A stretch of DNA of 64,000 bases. Source: Buchnera aphidicola (Melaphis rhois). GTDB lineage: Bacteria > Pseudomonadota > Gammaproteobacteria > Enterobacterales > Enterobacteriaceae. Positions 29,851 through 39,142 of the stretch are shown in pieces (within the stretch, counting starts at the first letter, position 1; every line of letters begins with the position of its first letter). A program made the position numbers and the translations under genes. The notes under the pieces were generated by a model, which had not been told where the DNA came from, did no database searches, and was given only the letters and a program-made list of their open reading frames with translations. Location of the stretch: NCBI RefSeq assembly GCF_005080745.1, contig NZ_CP033004.1:75241-139240 (forward strand). Direction: 5' to 3'.

Positions 29851-30918
29851 ATGAATAAAAAAGTTTTATTTATTGATCGTGATGGAACATTAATTGCAGA
29901 ACCTAATCAAAATTTTCAAGTAGATGATATAAATAAATTAACTTTTGAAAAATGCGTGATTCCAGCTTTAATTAAACTAAAAGAGTTTGGTTATACATTT
30001 GTTATAATTACTAACCAGGATGGATTGGGTTCTAAAAAATTTCCATTAGCTTCATTTTCTATACCTCATCAATTTATGATAAACGTTTTTCTATCTCAAG
30101 GTATAGTATTCGAAGATATTTTGATTTGTCCTCATGAAGTTGAACATCGTTGCAATTGCCGAAAACCTAAGATAGGGATGATAAAACATTGGTTAGATAG
30201 TGATCAGTTAGATAAAAAAAATAGTTATGTTATTGGAGATCGTGATTCAGATATGGAATTAGCAAAAAATTCTGAATTATTAGGATTCCATTATGGAAAG
30301 AATGGATGTACGTGGAATACTATACAGTCTAAGTTGACCCAAAGAAATAGATATGCATGTATTATTAGGAATACTAAAGAAACCAAAGTTAAAATAGAAG
30401 TATGGTTAGATAGATGTGGGGAAAATTTAATTAATACTAAATTGCATTTCTTTAATCATATGTTAAATCAAATAGCAATTCATAGTAATATTAGAATGAA
30501 AATAGTGTCTAATGGAGATACTCATGTTGATGATCATCATACAATAGAAGATGTTGGCATTGTTTTAGGACAAGTTTTAAATAAAGCGTTGGGAAATAAA
30601 ATAGGTTTAGATAGATTTGGTTTTACTTTACCTATGGATGAAAGCGTAGGATATTGTTTAATGGATATTTCTGGTCGTCCTTTTTTAAAATTTGAATCTC
30701 AATTTAAATTTCAGCATATAGGTGATATGAGTACAGAAATGGTAGAACATTTTTTTAGATCTTTAGCTTTTTCGATGCAAATAACTTTACATTTAAAAAG
30801 TACAGGTGAAAACGATCATCATCGGATTGAAAGTTTATTTAAAGTTTTTGGAAAGACGCTAAGACAAGCTATTAACGTAAATGGAACGACCTTACCGAGT
30901 TCTAAAGGATTTTTATAA
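29851..30918 (+). CDS. hisB: Bifunctional imidazoleglycerol-phosphate dehydratase / histidinol-phosphatase
   Basis: Two-domain enteric-type HisB catalysing steps 7 and 9. Residues 1-165 form the HAD phosphatase (FIDRDGTLI at the N-terminus, TNQDG, a Cys/His zinc loop [12 protein letters not shown] and [11 protein letters not shown]). Residues 167-355 form the Mn-dependent dehydratase with [13 protein letters not shown], the [11 protein letters not shown] motif and [10 protein letters not shown]. Full length (E. coli 355). The stop overlaps the hisH start by one base (TAATG). Confidence 0.97.
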   Translation: MNKKVLFIDRDGTLIAEPNQNFQVDDINKLTFEKCVIPALIKLKEFGYTFVIITNQDGLGSKKFPLASFSIPHQFMINVFLSQGIVFEDILICPHEVEHRCNCRKPKIGMIKHWLDSDQLDKKNSYVIGDRDSDMELAKNSELLGFHYGKNGCTWNTIQSKLTQRNRYACIIRNTKETKVKIEVWLDRCGENLINTKLHFFNHMLNQIAIHSNIRMKIVSNGDTHVDDHHTIEDVGIVLGQVLNKALGNKIGLDRFGFTLPMDESVGYCLMDISGRPFLKFESQFKFQHIGDMSTEMVEHFFRSLAFSMQITLHLKSTGENDHHRIESLFKVFGKTLRQAINVNGTTLPSSKGFL

Positions 30919-31508
30919 TGAGTGTAGTTATCATAAATACCGGTTGTTCTAATTTATCTTCTATAAAATATGCTATTTGTAGACTAGGTTATAATCCAAA
31001 AATTAGTACTTCTGTAAGAGATATATTAAGTGCAAATAAAATATTACTACCGGGTGTAGGTTCAGCATATTCAGCGATTCGAGTATTATCAGAATCAAAT
31101 TTATTAAATATTATTAAAAAATGTCAGCAGCCGTTTTTAGGTATTTGCTTAGGTATGCAATTGTTAAGTGCTTTTAGTAGCGAAGCACAAGGTTTGGATC
31201 TTTTGAGTATTATTAATTCACCTGTATATAGGTTAAATTCCGGTTCGTTACCATTGCCTCACAATGGATGGAACAATGTAGAAATATGCAGAAATAATGT
31301 GTTATTTGAAGATATTGAGAATCATTCTAAATTTTATTTTTTACATAGTTATTCTGTAGACATTACTAAATATACTATAGCAAAAACGTTATATAATACT
31401 TATTTTAGTGCTGCTATACAAAAGAACAATTTTTTTGGAGTTCAATTTCATCCAGAAAAATCTGGAAAAGTTGGTTTAAAATTATTAAAAAATTTTTTGG
31501 AGATATGA
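30918..31508 (+). CDS. hisH: Imidazole glycerol phosphate synthase, glutaminase subunit
   Basis: Class I glutamine amidotransferase that feeds ammonia to HisF. The 196-residue product has LPGVGSA and the nucleophile Cys in [11 protein letters not shown] (about residue 77). The remaining triad residues are in [10 protein letters not shown] near the C-terminus. Length is the same as E. coli HisH (196). It overlaps hisA by 4 bp (31505-31508), consistent with coupled production of the HisHF pair. Confidence 0.96.
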   Translation: MSVVIINTGCSNLSSIKYAICRLGYNPKISTSVRDILSANKILLPGVGSAYSAIRVLSESNLLNIIKKCQQPFLGICLGMQLLSAFSSEAQGLDLLSIINSPVYRLNSGSLPLPHNGWNNVEICRNNVLFEDIENHSKFYFLHSYSVDITKYTIAKTLYNTYFSAAIQKNNFFGVQFHPEKSGKVGLKLLKNFLEI

Positions 31509-32248
31509 TATTGATCATACCATCTGTAGATTTAATTAATGGGAAAATTGTTAGATTATATCAGGGAAAATATAATTGTAAAACTTCTTATGAAGATGAT
31601 ATATATGACGTTTTATCAAATTATTATTCACAAGGATCATCTATTGTACATTTAGTAGATTTAGATGGAGCACTGAACCCTAAAAGAAAACAAATTCATA
31701 TTATTGAAACTTTACTTTCTAATTCTAATTTTAATATACAAGTAGGAGGTGGAATACGAACACGTCAAGACATAGAGTTGTTATTTTCGTTAGGTGTTAA
31801 GCGAGTAGTAATTGGTTCTTTAGCTATATACGATTCTATTACAGTAAAGACATGGTTAAAAGAATATGGAGGAGATGCTATTATATTAGCATTTGATATA
31901 AGAATTAATAATCATGAATATAAAGAAGTAGTAGTAGATGCTTGGAAAAAATTTTCTGGAGTTAGTTTAGAAAAATTAATAGATGAGTTTTCTTCATGTG
32001 GTCTTAAGTATGTTTTATGTACTGATATATCTAGAGATGGAACATTGTTAGGTCCTAATATAAATTTATATAAAGATCTCGTAAAGTCATTCAGCCATAT
32101 TAGTTTTCAATCTTCTGGTGGCATAGGATCTCTGAATGATATAACATCTATTAAGCAATCTGGAGTAGAAAGTATAATTATTGGAAGAGCTTTATTAGAA
32201 AAAAAATTCAGTTTAATAGAGGCTATACAATGTTGGCAAAACGGATAA
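31505..32248 (+). CDS. hisA: Phosphoribosylformimino-5-aminoimidazole carboxamide ribotide isomerase
   Basis: TIM-barrel Amadori isomerase of histidine synthesis. The 247-residue product (E. coli 245) shows [18 protein letters not shown] with the catalytic Asp near residue 8, VQVGGGIR-like [11 protein letters not shown], and the second Asp in [10 protein letters not shown]. The phosphate loop is [10 protein letters not shown]. Its 3' end overlaps hisF by 19 bp. Confidence 0.97.
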   Translation: MILIIPSVDLINGKIVRLYQGKYNCKTSYEDDIYDVLSNYYSQGSSIVHLVDLDGALNPKRKQIHIIETLLSNSNFNIQVGGGIRTRQDIELLFSLGVKRVVIGSLAIYDSITVKTWLKEYGGDAIILAFDIRINNHEYKEVVVDAWKKFSGVSLEKLIDEFSSCGLKYVLCTDISRDGTLLGPNINLYKDLVKSFSHISFQSSGGIGSLNDITSIKQSGVESIIIGRALLEKKFSLIEAIQCWQNG

Positions 32249-33006
32249 TTCCTTGTTTAGATGTAAGTAATGGACAAGTAGTAAAAGGTATTCAATTTAA
32301 GAATCATAAAATAGTTGGCAATATACTTCCATTAGCACAATATTATACTGATCAAGGAGCAGATGAATTAGTATTTTATGATATTAAAGCTTCATCAGAT
32401 AATAGATTATTAGATAAAAAATGGATTACTCAAATAGCAGAGGTAATAGATATTCCATTTTGTGTAGCTGGAGGCATTAAAACAGTGAATGATGTTAAAG
32501 ATATTTTGTCTTTTGGTGCGGATAAAATTTCTATTAATTCTCCAGCTTTATCAAATCCAGATTTAATTAGTCGTATTGCTGATAGTTTCGGTATACAATG
32601 TGTAGTTATTGGAATAGATTCATGGTTTGATAAGATAAGCAATAGTTATCAAGTATATCAATATACTGGAAGTACACAGAGAACAGTAAGAACGAAATGG
32701 AATACGTTTGATTGGATAAAAAGAGTACAAGACTTAGGTGCTGGAGAAATAGTACTAAATGTAATGAATGAAGATGGAATGCGTAATGGATATGATTTAA
32801 AGCAATTAACTCAAGTAAGAAAAATATGTCATGTACCTCTAATTGCTTCTGGTGGAGCAGGTGAATTACAGCATTTTTATGACGTTTTTCATAAATCTCG
32901 AGTAGATGGTGCATTAGCTGCTTCCGTATTTCATGAAAATATAATAAATATAAAAACTCTTAAGAATTTTTTAATTGAAAGAGGTTTAGAGATTAGAAAA
33001 TGTTAA
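32230..33006 (+). CDS. hisF: Imidazole glycerol phosphate synthase, cyclase subunit
   Basis: Cyclase subunit that forms IGP and releases AICAR, using ammonia from HisH. The 258-residue TIM barrel (E. coli 258) begins [20 protein letters not shown] with the catalytic Asp near residue 11. It has [10 protein letters not shown] and keeps the second catalytic Asp in [15 protein letters not shown]. The ASGGAGEL phosphate loop is intact. It overlaps both neighbours, hisA by 19 bp and hisI by 7 bp. Confidence 0.97.
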   Translation: MLAKRIIPCLDVSNGQVVKGIQFKNHKIVGNILPLAQYYTDQGADELVFYDIKASSDNRLLDKKWITQIAEVIDIPFCVAGGIKTVNDVKDILSFGADKISINSPALSNPDLISRIADSFGIQCVVIGIDSWFDKISNSYQVYQYTGSTQRTVRTKWNTFDWIKRVQDLGAGEIVLNVMNEDGMRNGYDLKQLTQVRKICHVPLIASGGAGELQHFYDVFHKSRVDGALAASVFHENIINIKTLKNFLIERGLEIRKC

Positions 33007-33626
33007 AAAAAATAAATGTTTCTGATATAGATTGGAACAAGGTTGGTAATATGGTACCGACTATAATTCAACACAGTATTTCCGGTGAAGTATTGATGTA
33101 TGGAGTTATGAATCAAGAAGCCGTTTTAATAACGCAAAAAGAACATTATGTTACTTTTTATTCTCGAACGAAAAAGCGATTATGGAAAAAAGGAGAAATA
33201 TCTGGAAACTATTTACGAGTAGTTAATATGATACTTGACTGTGATAAAGATACATTATTAATTTTAGTACTTCCTCAAGGAAATACGTGTCATTTAAATC
33301 ATACAAGTTGTTTTAAATCGTTTACTTCAGATTTGACTTTTTTTTATCATCTTGAAAACATATTAAAACTAAAACAAAAACATATTTCTAAACACTCTTA
33401 TACTTCTCGTTTACATGTTATGGGTATTAATAAAATTGCTCAAAAAGTTGCTGAAGAAGCAGCAGAAACAGTTATTTCTGCTATAACACAGAATAAATTA
33501 GAATTAATTGATGAAGTTACTGATTTAATTTATCATGTGTTAGTATTGTTACATCATTGTGATTTAGATTTTTGTATGATTGTTGAAAATTTAAGAAAAA
33601 GAAGAAACAATAATACTGTAATATGA
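33000..33626 (+). CDS. hisI: Bifunctional phosphoribosyl-AMP cyclohydrolase / phosphoribosyl-ATP pyrophosphatase
   Basis: HisIE fusion catalysing steps 2 and 3. Residues 1-115 form the cyclohydrolase ([29 protein letters not shown], metal site LDCDKDTLL and a Cys near TCHLNHTSC). The C-terminal 85 residues form the MazG-like pyrophosphatase ([14 protein letters not shown] and [16 protein letters not shown]). At 208 residues it is close to E. coli (203). It is the last gene of the operon, and gnd follows after 93 bp as a separate unit. Confidence 0.97.
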   Translation: MLKKINVSDIDWNKVGNMVPTIIQHSISGEVLMYGVMNQEAVLITQKEHYVTFYSRTKKRLWKKGEISGNYLRVVNMILDCDKDTLLILVLPQGNTCHLNHTSCFKSFTSDLTFFYHLENILKLKQKHISKHSYTSRLHVMGINKIAQKVAEEAAETVISAITQNKLELIDEVTDLIYHVLVLLHHCDLDFCMIVENLRKRRNNNTVI

Positions 33627-33719
33627 TATAAATTTTTATATTTATTTTTAATGTATGTCCGAAAAATTAATTTTGCTAACATTTTAATTTTATAATCTTA
33701 GAGTATAGAGGAGTAAAAA

Positions 33720-35132
33720 ATGACAAAAAAACAAATTGGTATAATAGGAATGGCAACAATGGGTCAAAATTTAGCTTTAAATATAGCACGTAATAAATAT
33801 ACTGTATCTGTATTTAATAGATCATCTGAAGTTACTAAACAATTTGTTTTAAATAATGTTAATGAAAATATATTTCCATTTTTTTCAATTAAAGAGTTTA
33901 TTCGATCTTTAAAAGTTCCACGATGTATTTTAATAATGATTAAGTCTGGTATAGCTGTTGACGACATTATTGAATTGATGAAGAAATATTTAAATAAAGG
34001 AGATATTATTATTGATGGAGGAAATACTTTTTACCAAGAGACCATTCGACGAAGTCATGAGTTATCTAAGCATGGGTTATATTTAATAGGGGCAGGTATT
34101 TCTGGAGGCGCTGAAGGTGCGTTATATGGACCTGCTATTATGCCTGGAGGATCTAGAAAAGCTTATGATTATATTGCTCCTATATTAAAAAAAATTTCTT
34201 CAAAATTTGAAGGACAACCGTGTGTTAGTTATATAGGTAAAGATGGATCAGGACATTATGTTAAAATGGTACATAACGGTATTGAATATGGTGATATGCA
34301 ATTAATAGCTGAATCTTATTTTTTAATGAAAAACTTGTTAAAATTAGATAATCAAGAATTATCGGATATATTTTTAGAGTGGAATAAAGGAGAATTAAAT
34401 AGTTATTTAATATCAATTACGACAAATATTTTAATTAAGAAAGATATTAATAATAGTTATATAGTGGATTATATTTTAGATGAAGCTGATAATAAAGGAA
34501 CAGGAACATGGGCTACTAAGAGCGCTCTAGATCTTAACGAACCTTTAACTTTAATAACTTCATCGGTTTTTTTTCGTTATTTGTCATCTTTAAAATCAGA
34601 ACGAATGTTAGCATCAAAAATGTTATTTGGACCTAAAAATAATCATATGCTGTCTAATAAGATCGATTTAATTGAAAAAATTCGTAAGTCTCTTTATTTA
34701 GGAAAAATTATATCTTATGCTCAAGGTTTTTCACAACTAAGTAGCGCTTCTAAGAAATATGATTGGAATTTACAATATTCAGAAATAGCTAGAATTTTTC
34801 AATCTGGATGCATTATTCGTGCAAAACTGTTAAAATATATTAGTCAAGGATATTTAAAAAATAAAGATATTGTTAATTTATTGTTGATTAGCTATTTTAA
34901 AAATATTGTTAATAGTTATCAAGATGCGCTTCGAGATGTTGTATCAATTGCTATTAAATCTGGGATTCCAGTTCCAGCTTTATCTTCTGCAATAACGTAT
35001 TTTGATTGCTATAGATCTGCTATATTACCTGCAAATTTAATTCAAGCTCAAAGAGATTATTTCGGATCACATACGTATAAACGAATTGATAATTGTAATT
35101 TTTTTCATACTGATTGGAACGAAAATAGTTAA
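33720..35132 (+). CDS. gnd: 6-phosphogluconate dehydrogenase, decarboxylating
   Basis: NADP-dependent oxidative step of the pentose phosphate pathway, producing ribulose-5-P and NADPH. The 470-residue product (E. coli 468) has the Rossmann motif [36 protein letters not shown] and the catalytic-region Lys in [38 protein letters not shown] is intact. A strong AGAGGAG site precedes ATG 33720. The his-gnd neighbourhood is conserved from E. coli. Confidence 0.97.
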   Translation: MTKKQIGIIGMATMGQNLALNIARNKYTVSVFNRSSEVTKQFVLNNVNENIFPFFSIKEFIRSLKVPRCILIMIKSGIAVDDIIELMKKYLNKGDIIIDGGNTFYQETIRRSHELSKHGLYLIGAGISGGAEGALYGPAIMPGGSRKAYDYIAPILKKISSKFEGQPCVSYIGKDGSGHYVKMVHNGIEYGDMQLIAESYFLMKNLLKLDNQELSDIFLEWNKGELNSYLISITTNILIKKDINNSYIVDYILDEADNKGTGTWATKSALDLNEPLTLITSSVFFRYLSSLKSERMLASKMLFGPKNNHMLSNKIDLIEKIRKSLYLGKIISYAQGFSQLSSASKKYDWNLQYSEIARIFQSGCIIRAKLLKYISQGYLKNKDIVNLLLISYFKNIVNSYQDALRDVVSIAIKSGIPVPALSSAITYFDCYRSAILPANLIQAQRDYFGSHTYKRIDNCNFFHTDWNENS

Positions 35133-35358
35133 TAAATCATTAGTAGTTGAAATTTCACATTATTATAGTAATTAACAATTATAACTTGAACATATATTGT
35201 TTTATGTAATTATAGAGCTTTTAAACGCTATATGTATTTTATTGTTTTATTTATTGAAAGTTTATATTTCAAATTTTTATAGAATAACAGTATTAAACTG
35301 TTTTGATTCGTTATTTTTGTATTTTAAATTAATTAGATAGCATTATAGGTTGTTCGAA

Positions 35359-35939
35359 ATGAGATTAAGTGATAGAGATATTGAATTATGGTTGAAAAAA
35401 AAAAGTTAGTTATTATACCTACCCCGAATAAAAAATTTATCCATGGAGTAACTATTGATATTCGCTTGGGTAATCAATTTTATACTTTTTGCCAAAGTAA
35501 AAAATATAGTATTGACTTAAGTAAATCAAAGAATGAAATTGCTTTAATGCTACAAGAAATTATGAGTAAAAAAAAGGTTATATCGAATAGCGAGAGGTTT
35601 GTGTTAAAACCTAAATCATTAGCACTAGCAGTTACTTTAGAAAAAGTTGTTATGCCTAATGATTTAGTAGGATGGATAGATGGTCGTTCGTCTTTAGCTC
35701 GACTTGGATTAATGATTCATGCTACTGCACATCGTATAGATCCAGGTTGGAGTGGAAATATTGTTTTAGAGTTTTTTAATTCTGGTAATATGATATTGAC
35801 ATTATGTCCAGGAATGCTAATAGGTGCTTTGAGTTTTGAATTGTTATCTAGTCCATCTTTGAGACCGTATAATATGAGAAGAGATGCTAAATACTTCAAT
35901 CAAGATGGAGTGACATTGAGTAAAATATATGAAGATTAA
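35359..35939 (+). CDS. dcd: dCTP deaminase, frame split at an A10 tract
   Basis: Homotrimeric deaminase making dUTP, the source of most dTMP in enterics. ATG 35359 encodes MRLSDRDIELWL, matching E. coli MRLCDRDIEAWL, but after A10 (35395-35404) that frame stops at TAG 35407. The remainder (GVTIDIRLG, GRSSLARLGLMIHATAHRID with the catalytic Glu region, EFFNSG) is in the -1 frame. One added A gives 193 residues, exactly the E. coli length. A translation start at ATG 35388 in the second frame would drop 12 conserved residues, including the conserved DRDI. It overlaps metG by 11 bp. Confidence 0.9.
35395..35404 (+). repeat. A10 homopolymer at the dcd frame break
   Basis: Ten A. Zero-frame codons TTG AAA AAA AAA AGT TAG give a stop 4 codons into the run. 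One added A or a -1 slip yields the conserved Dcd frame. Confidence 0.92.
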
Positions 35940-37560
35940 AAAAATTTTAGTTACTTGTGCTTTTCCGTATTCTAATGGTTCTATTCATATCGGACATATG
36001 TTAGAACATATTCAAGCTGATATTTGGGTTCGTTATAAAAGAATGAAAGGTCACGAGGTATGGTTTATTTGTGCTGATGATGCGCATGGTACTCCCATTA
36101 TGTTGAAATCTAAGCAACTTGGAATAGATCCAGAACAATTTATAATATCTATAAGGGATGAACATATTAGTGATTTTTTAAGGTTTAATATAAATTATGA
36201 TAATTATTATTCTACACATAGTAAAGAAAATTTATCATTTTTAACGGAAATATATCATTGCTTAGAAGCTAAAGGATTAATTAAGAAAAAAGTTATATCT
36301 CAATTTTTTGATTGTGAAAAGAATATGTTTTTACCAGATCGTTTTGTAAAAGGCTCATGTCCTATGTGTTTATCTCAAGAACAGTATGGCGACCATTGTG
36401 ATCAGTGTGGAAGAACATATTCTTGTATTGAGTTGATTAACCCAAAGTCAGTTTTATCAGGAAATAAACCTATATTAAAAAATTCATTACATTTATTTTT
36501 CAATTTACCCTATTTTAGTACCATGTTACAATCCTGGATTTGTTCTGGAGTATTAGAAGTATCTATAGTAAATAAAGTTATGGAATGGTTTCAACATGGA
36601 TTAAAAGAGTGGGATATTTCGAGAGATGGTCCATATTTCGGGTTTAATATTCCTGGTTTTCTAGATAAATATTTTTATGTATGGTTAGATGCACCTATTG
36701 GATACATCAGTACATTTAAAAATTTATGTAATAAAATAGATCATTTAATTTTTGATGATTTTTGGAAAGAAGGTACAAAAAGTGAATTATACCATTTTAT
36801 TGGAAAAGATATTGTATATTTTCATAGTTTGTTTTGGCCAGCAATATTAGAAGGAAGTAATTTTCGAAAACCTACCAAAATTTTTGTTCATGGTCATGTA
36901 ACTCTTAATGGATTAAAACTTTCTAAATCTAAAGGATCTTCTATATCAGCAAAAAATTGGATTAAGAATTTAAGTTCAGATAGTCTGAGATATTATTATT
37001 CTACTAAGATCTCATCGAAAATTAAAGACGTAGAAATTAATAGTGATCATTTTCTACATAAATTTAATTCTGATATTGTCAATAAGATAATTAATTTAGC
37101 ATCTAGAGTTGCATATTTCTTGTCTAATTATTTCGATAACTTTTTATCTAAAAATATAGAAAATCAATCTTTATACAGTGATTTTGTAGATAACACTAAA
37201 AAGATTGAGTTTTTTTTAGAGAAATGTGACTTTAATTTAGTTACTGTTATTATTATGCAGTGTGCAGATATAGCTAATAATTATATTGATACAAAAAAGC
37301 CATGGATAATATCAAAAAATATTGAAAAATACGACAATCTTCATGATGTATGTACATTAGGAGTTAATTTATTCAAGATATTAATGACATGGTTAAAACC
37401 TATTATGCCCGATTTAGCTAAAAAAACTGAATCTTTCTTAAATATAGAGTTAGTTTGGAATAATGTTAATTTACCTCTTTTGGATCATAAAATTTCTGAT
37501 TTTAAACCGTTATGCAAACGAATTACTAAGCGTCAACTAATATTTTTGTCTCAAAAGTAA
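35929..37560 (+). CDS. metG: Methionyl-tRNA synthetase, short form without C-terminal domain
   Basis: Class I synthetase charging tRNA-Met. The 543-residue product has the HIGH-type motif SIHIGHMLEH, the zinc knuckle (CPMCLSQEQYGDHCDQCG), the KMSKS-type loop LSKSKGSS and the anticodon-binding helix bundle with NNYIDTKKPW. E. coli MetG is 677 residues; the C-terminal Trbp111-like dimerisation/tRNA-binding domain is absent here. The start codon lies inside the end of dcd, so translation is probably coupled. Confidence 0.96.
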   Translation: MKIKKILVTCAFPYSNGSIHIGHMLEHIQADIWVRYKRMKGHEVWFICADDAHGTPIMLKSKQLGIDPEQFIISIRDEHISDFLRFNINYDNYYSTHSKENLSFLTEIYHCLEAKGLIKKKVISQFFDCEKNMFLPDRFVKGSCPMCLSQEQYGDHCDQCGRTYSCIELINPKSVLSGNKPILKNSLHLFFNLPYFSTMLQSWICSGVLEVSIVNKVMEWFQHGLKEWDISRDGPYFGFNIPGFLDKYFYVWLDAPIGYISTFKNLCNKIDHLIFDDFWKEGTKSELYHFIGKDIVYFHSLFWPAILEGSNFRKPTKIFVHGHVTLNGLKLSKSKGSSISAKNWIKNLSSDSLRYYYSTKISSKIKDVEINSDHFLHKFNSDIVNKIINLASRVAYFLSNYFDNFLSKNIENQSLYSDFVDNTKKIEFFLEKCDFNLVTVIIMQCADIANNYIDTKKPWIISKNIEKYDNLHDVCTLGVNLFKILMTWLKPIMPDLAKKTESFLNIELVWNNVNLPLLDHKISDFKPLCKRITKRQLIFLSQK

Positions 37561-37627
37561 ATATGTTTCTTATTTTTTTTTGATATATGTTTTATTTTTA
37601 GAATTAATGTAAGTATTTATATTCATA

Positions 37628-38935
37628 TTAATTGTGAATATTATTAATCCATGACAATGTCCATGTATGTTCACTTTGTTTACGATCATCGTGTATTACA
37701 TTGAATATTCCTAAAGCACTTATTAATGTATTATTATAAAATAATAAAGGGATATTTGTTCTATTCCATGGATTAATTTTATGTTCTTGCCATATTTTTT
37801 TAATCTTTTTTCTTATAGGATTACCTTGAATTAAAACTTTTCCTGATGTTTGAAAACGAATGTTTACTATTTCATTTTTTTTTGGGACAGGTAGTACAAT
37901 ACCAAATTTATTTTGAATAATAAATCCTAAATTATTAGGCAATTTTAGATAGTTCCATGGTGGATACCACATTAAAATTAAATTTTTTATACAAGGTACT
38001 ATCTTTACGAAATATAAGTTTTGTTTGTATCTTTTGATTTCTTGATTGTTTACTTTTACTTTCGCTTTAGAATCAGGTTTAGATAAAATTACTTCATAAT
38101 ATATCGCTTTTATTATTTTATATGAAGGTGCGGTGTAGTTATTAATTTGTATCCATTTTCTTAATAATGAATATCTAATTTCTGATTTCATTTCAGCAAA
38201 ATCTGTAATATTGAGAATAGAGTTACATATAAGATATTTATTAAGTTTTTTTTCTAAAATTTGATCTAATATACTTTTTTCTTTTTTTAAAATACATGTG
38301 CTTGTTGCACATTTCTCAATAAAATTTGGCCATCTTTTTGTAAACAAAGGTAATATTTTATGCCTTAAAAAATTTCGGTCATATGTAGTATCATAATTAC
38401 TAGTATCTTCTATCCAATGAATATTATTTTTAGAAATCCAAGATTGTATTTCAGATCTATCAATATTTAATAGCGGTCTAATAATTATATATTTATTAAA
38501 TAATTTACTTTTATAAGACATCCCACTTAAACCAGTAATTCCGCTACCTCGTTTTAAAGCTAGAAATAACGTTTCACATTGATCGTTTAAGTTATGCGCT
38601 GTTAAAATTATTTCTGTTGGTAATGCTTCATTACATATTATTTCATATCGTTTTAATCTGGCAGCTGCTTCTATTCCTAGTTTTTTTTTATTTATTATTG
38701 TTTTTTTTTCTATTAAAGTAATATTATGTTTTTCACATACTTGTCTGCAGTGTCGATTCCACTCATTTGAGTTTTTATTTAATTGGTGGTTTATATGAAT
38801 AGCGCGAAATTTCAATTTTGGTTGAACTTTTTTAGCTTTCAATAGTTGATAAAATAGGAATGTTGAATCTAAACCGCCGCTATATGCTAATAAAAAAGAT
38901 AAACCTGATATTTTTTTTATGTATTTTGTTATCAT
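37628..38935 (-). CDS. tilS: tRNA(Ile)-lysidine synthase
   Basis: Modifies C34 of the CAU-anticodon tRNA-Ile to lysidine so that it reads AUA and is charged with Ile. This is important in an AT-rich genome full of ATA codons. The 435-residue product (E. coli 432) has the PP-loop LLAYSGGLDSTFL, AIHINHQLN, the GIEAAARLKRYE motif, TAHNLNDQCET and the C-terminal RKKIKKIWQEHKINPWNR segment. All three domains are kept. Confidence 0.96.
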   Translation of the reverse strand: MITKYIKKISGLSFLLAYSGGLDSTFLFYQLLKAKKVQPKLKFRAIHINHQLNKNSNEWNRHCRQVCEKHNITLIEKKTIINKKKLGIEAAARLKRYEIICNEALPTEIILTAHNLNDQCETLFLALKRGSGITGLSGMSYKSKLFNKYIIIRPLLNIDRSEIQSWISKNNIHWIEDTSNYDTTYDRNFLRHKILPLFTKRWPNFIEKCATSTCILKKEKSILDQILEKKLNKYLICNSILNITDFAEMKSEIRYSLLRKWIQINNYTAPSYKIIKAIYYEVILSKPDSKAKVKVNNQEIKRYKQNLYFVKIVPCIKNLILMWYPPWNYLKLPNNLGFIIQNKFGIVLPVPKKNEIVNIRFQTSGKVLIQGNPIRKKIKKIWQEHKINPWNRTNIPLLFYNNTLISALGIFNVIHDDRKQSEHTWTLSWINNIHN

Positions 38936-38986
38936 GTATAAAATGGTATTTTAAAAATAATGAAATAAATTATTTTCTAAAAGTTT

Positions 38987-39061
38987 TGTGTCCGAGTGGA
39001 TTTGAACCACTGACTTCCACCATGTCATGGTGGCACTCTAAACCAACTGAGTTACGGACAC
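38987..39061 (-). tRNA. valV: tRNA-Val (anticodon GAC)
   Basis: The minus strand folds as a cloverleaf. The 7-bp acceptor is GTGTCCG/CGGACAC and the D arm is ACTC...GAGT. The anticodon stem CCACC/GGTGG has loop ATGACAT, giving anticodon GAC. The T arm is GTGGTTCAAATCCAC. It resembles E. coli valV/valW, which also lie near mdtK and ribC, supporting orthology. The 3' CCA is not encoded, so it must be added by CCA transferase. The symbol is by synteny. Confidence 0.93.
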
Positions 39062-39142
39062 GATAAAATAATATGTTCATGTATAATATTATATGTAATT
39101 AGTTTTATTTTCAATAGAATTGTTTATTAAAATTCAAAGTTT

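Noticed and set aside
38860-39066. Plus-strand ORF covering the tRNA-Val gene
   Set aside because: It lies across the tilS 5' end and the tRNA on the opposite strand; its C-terminus is just the translated tRNA complement.
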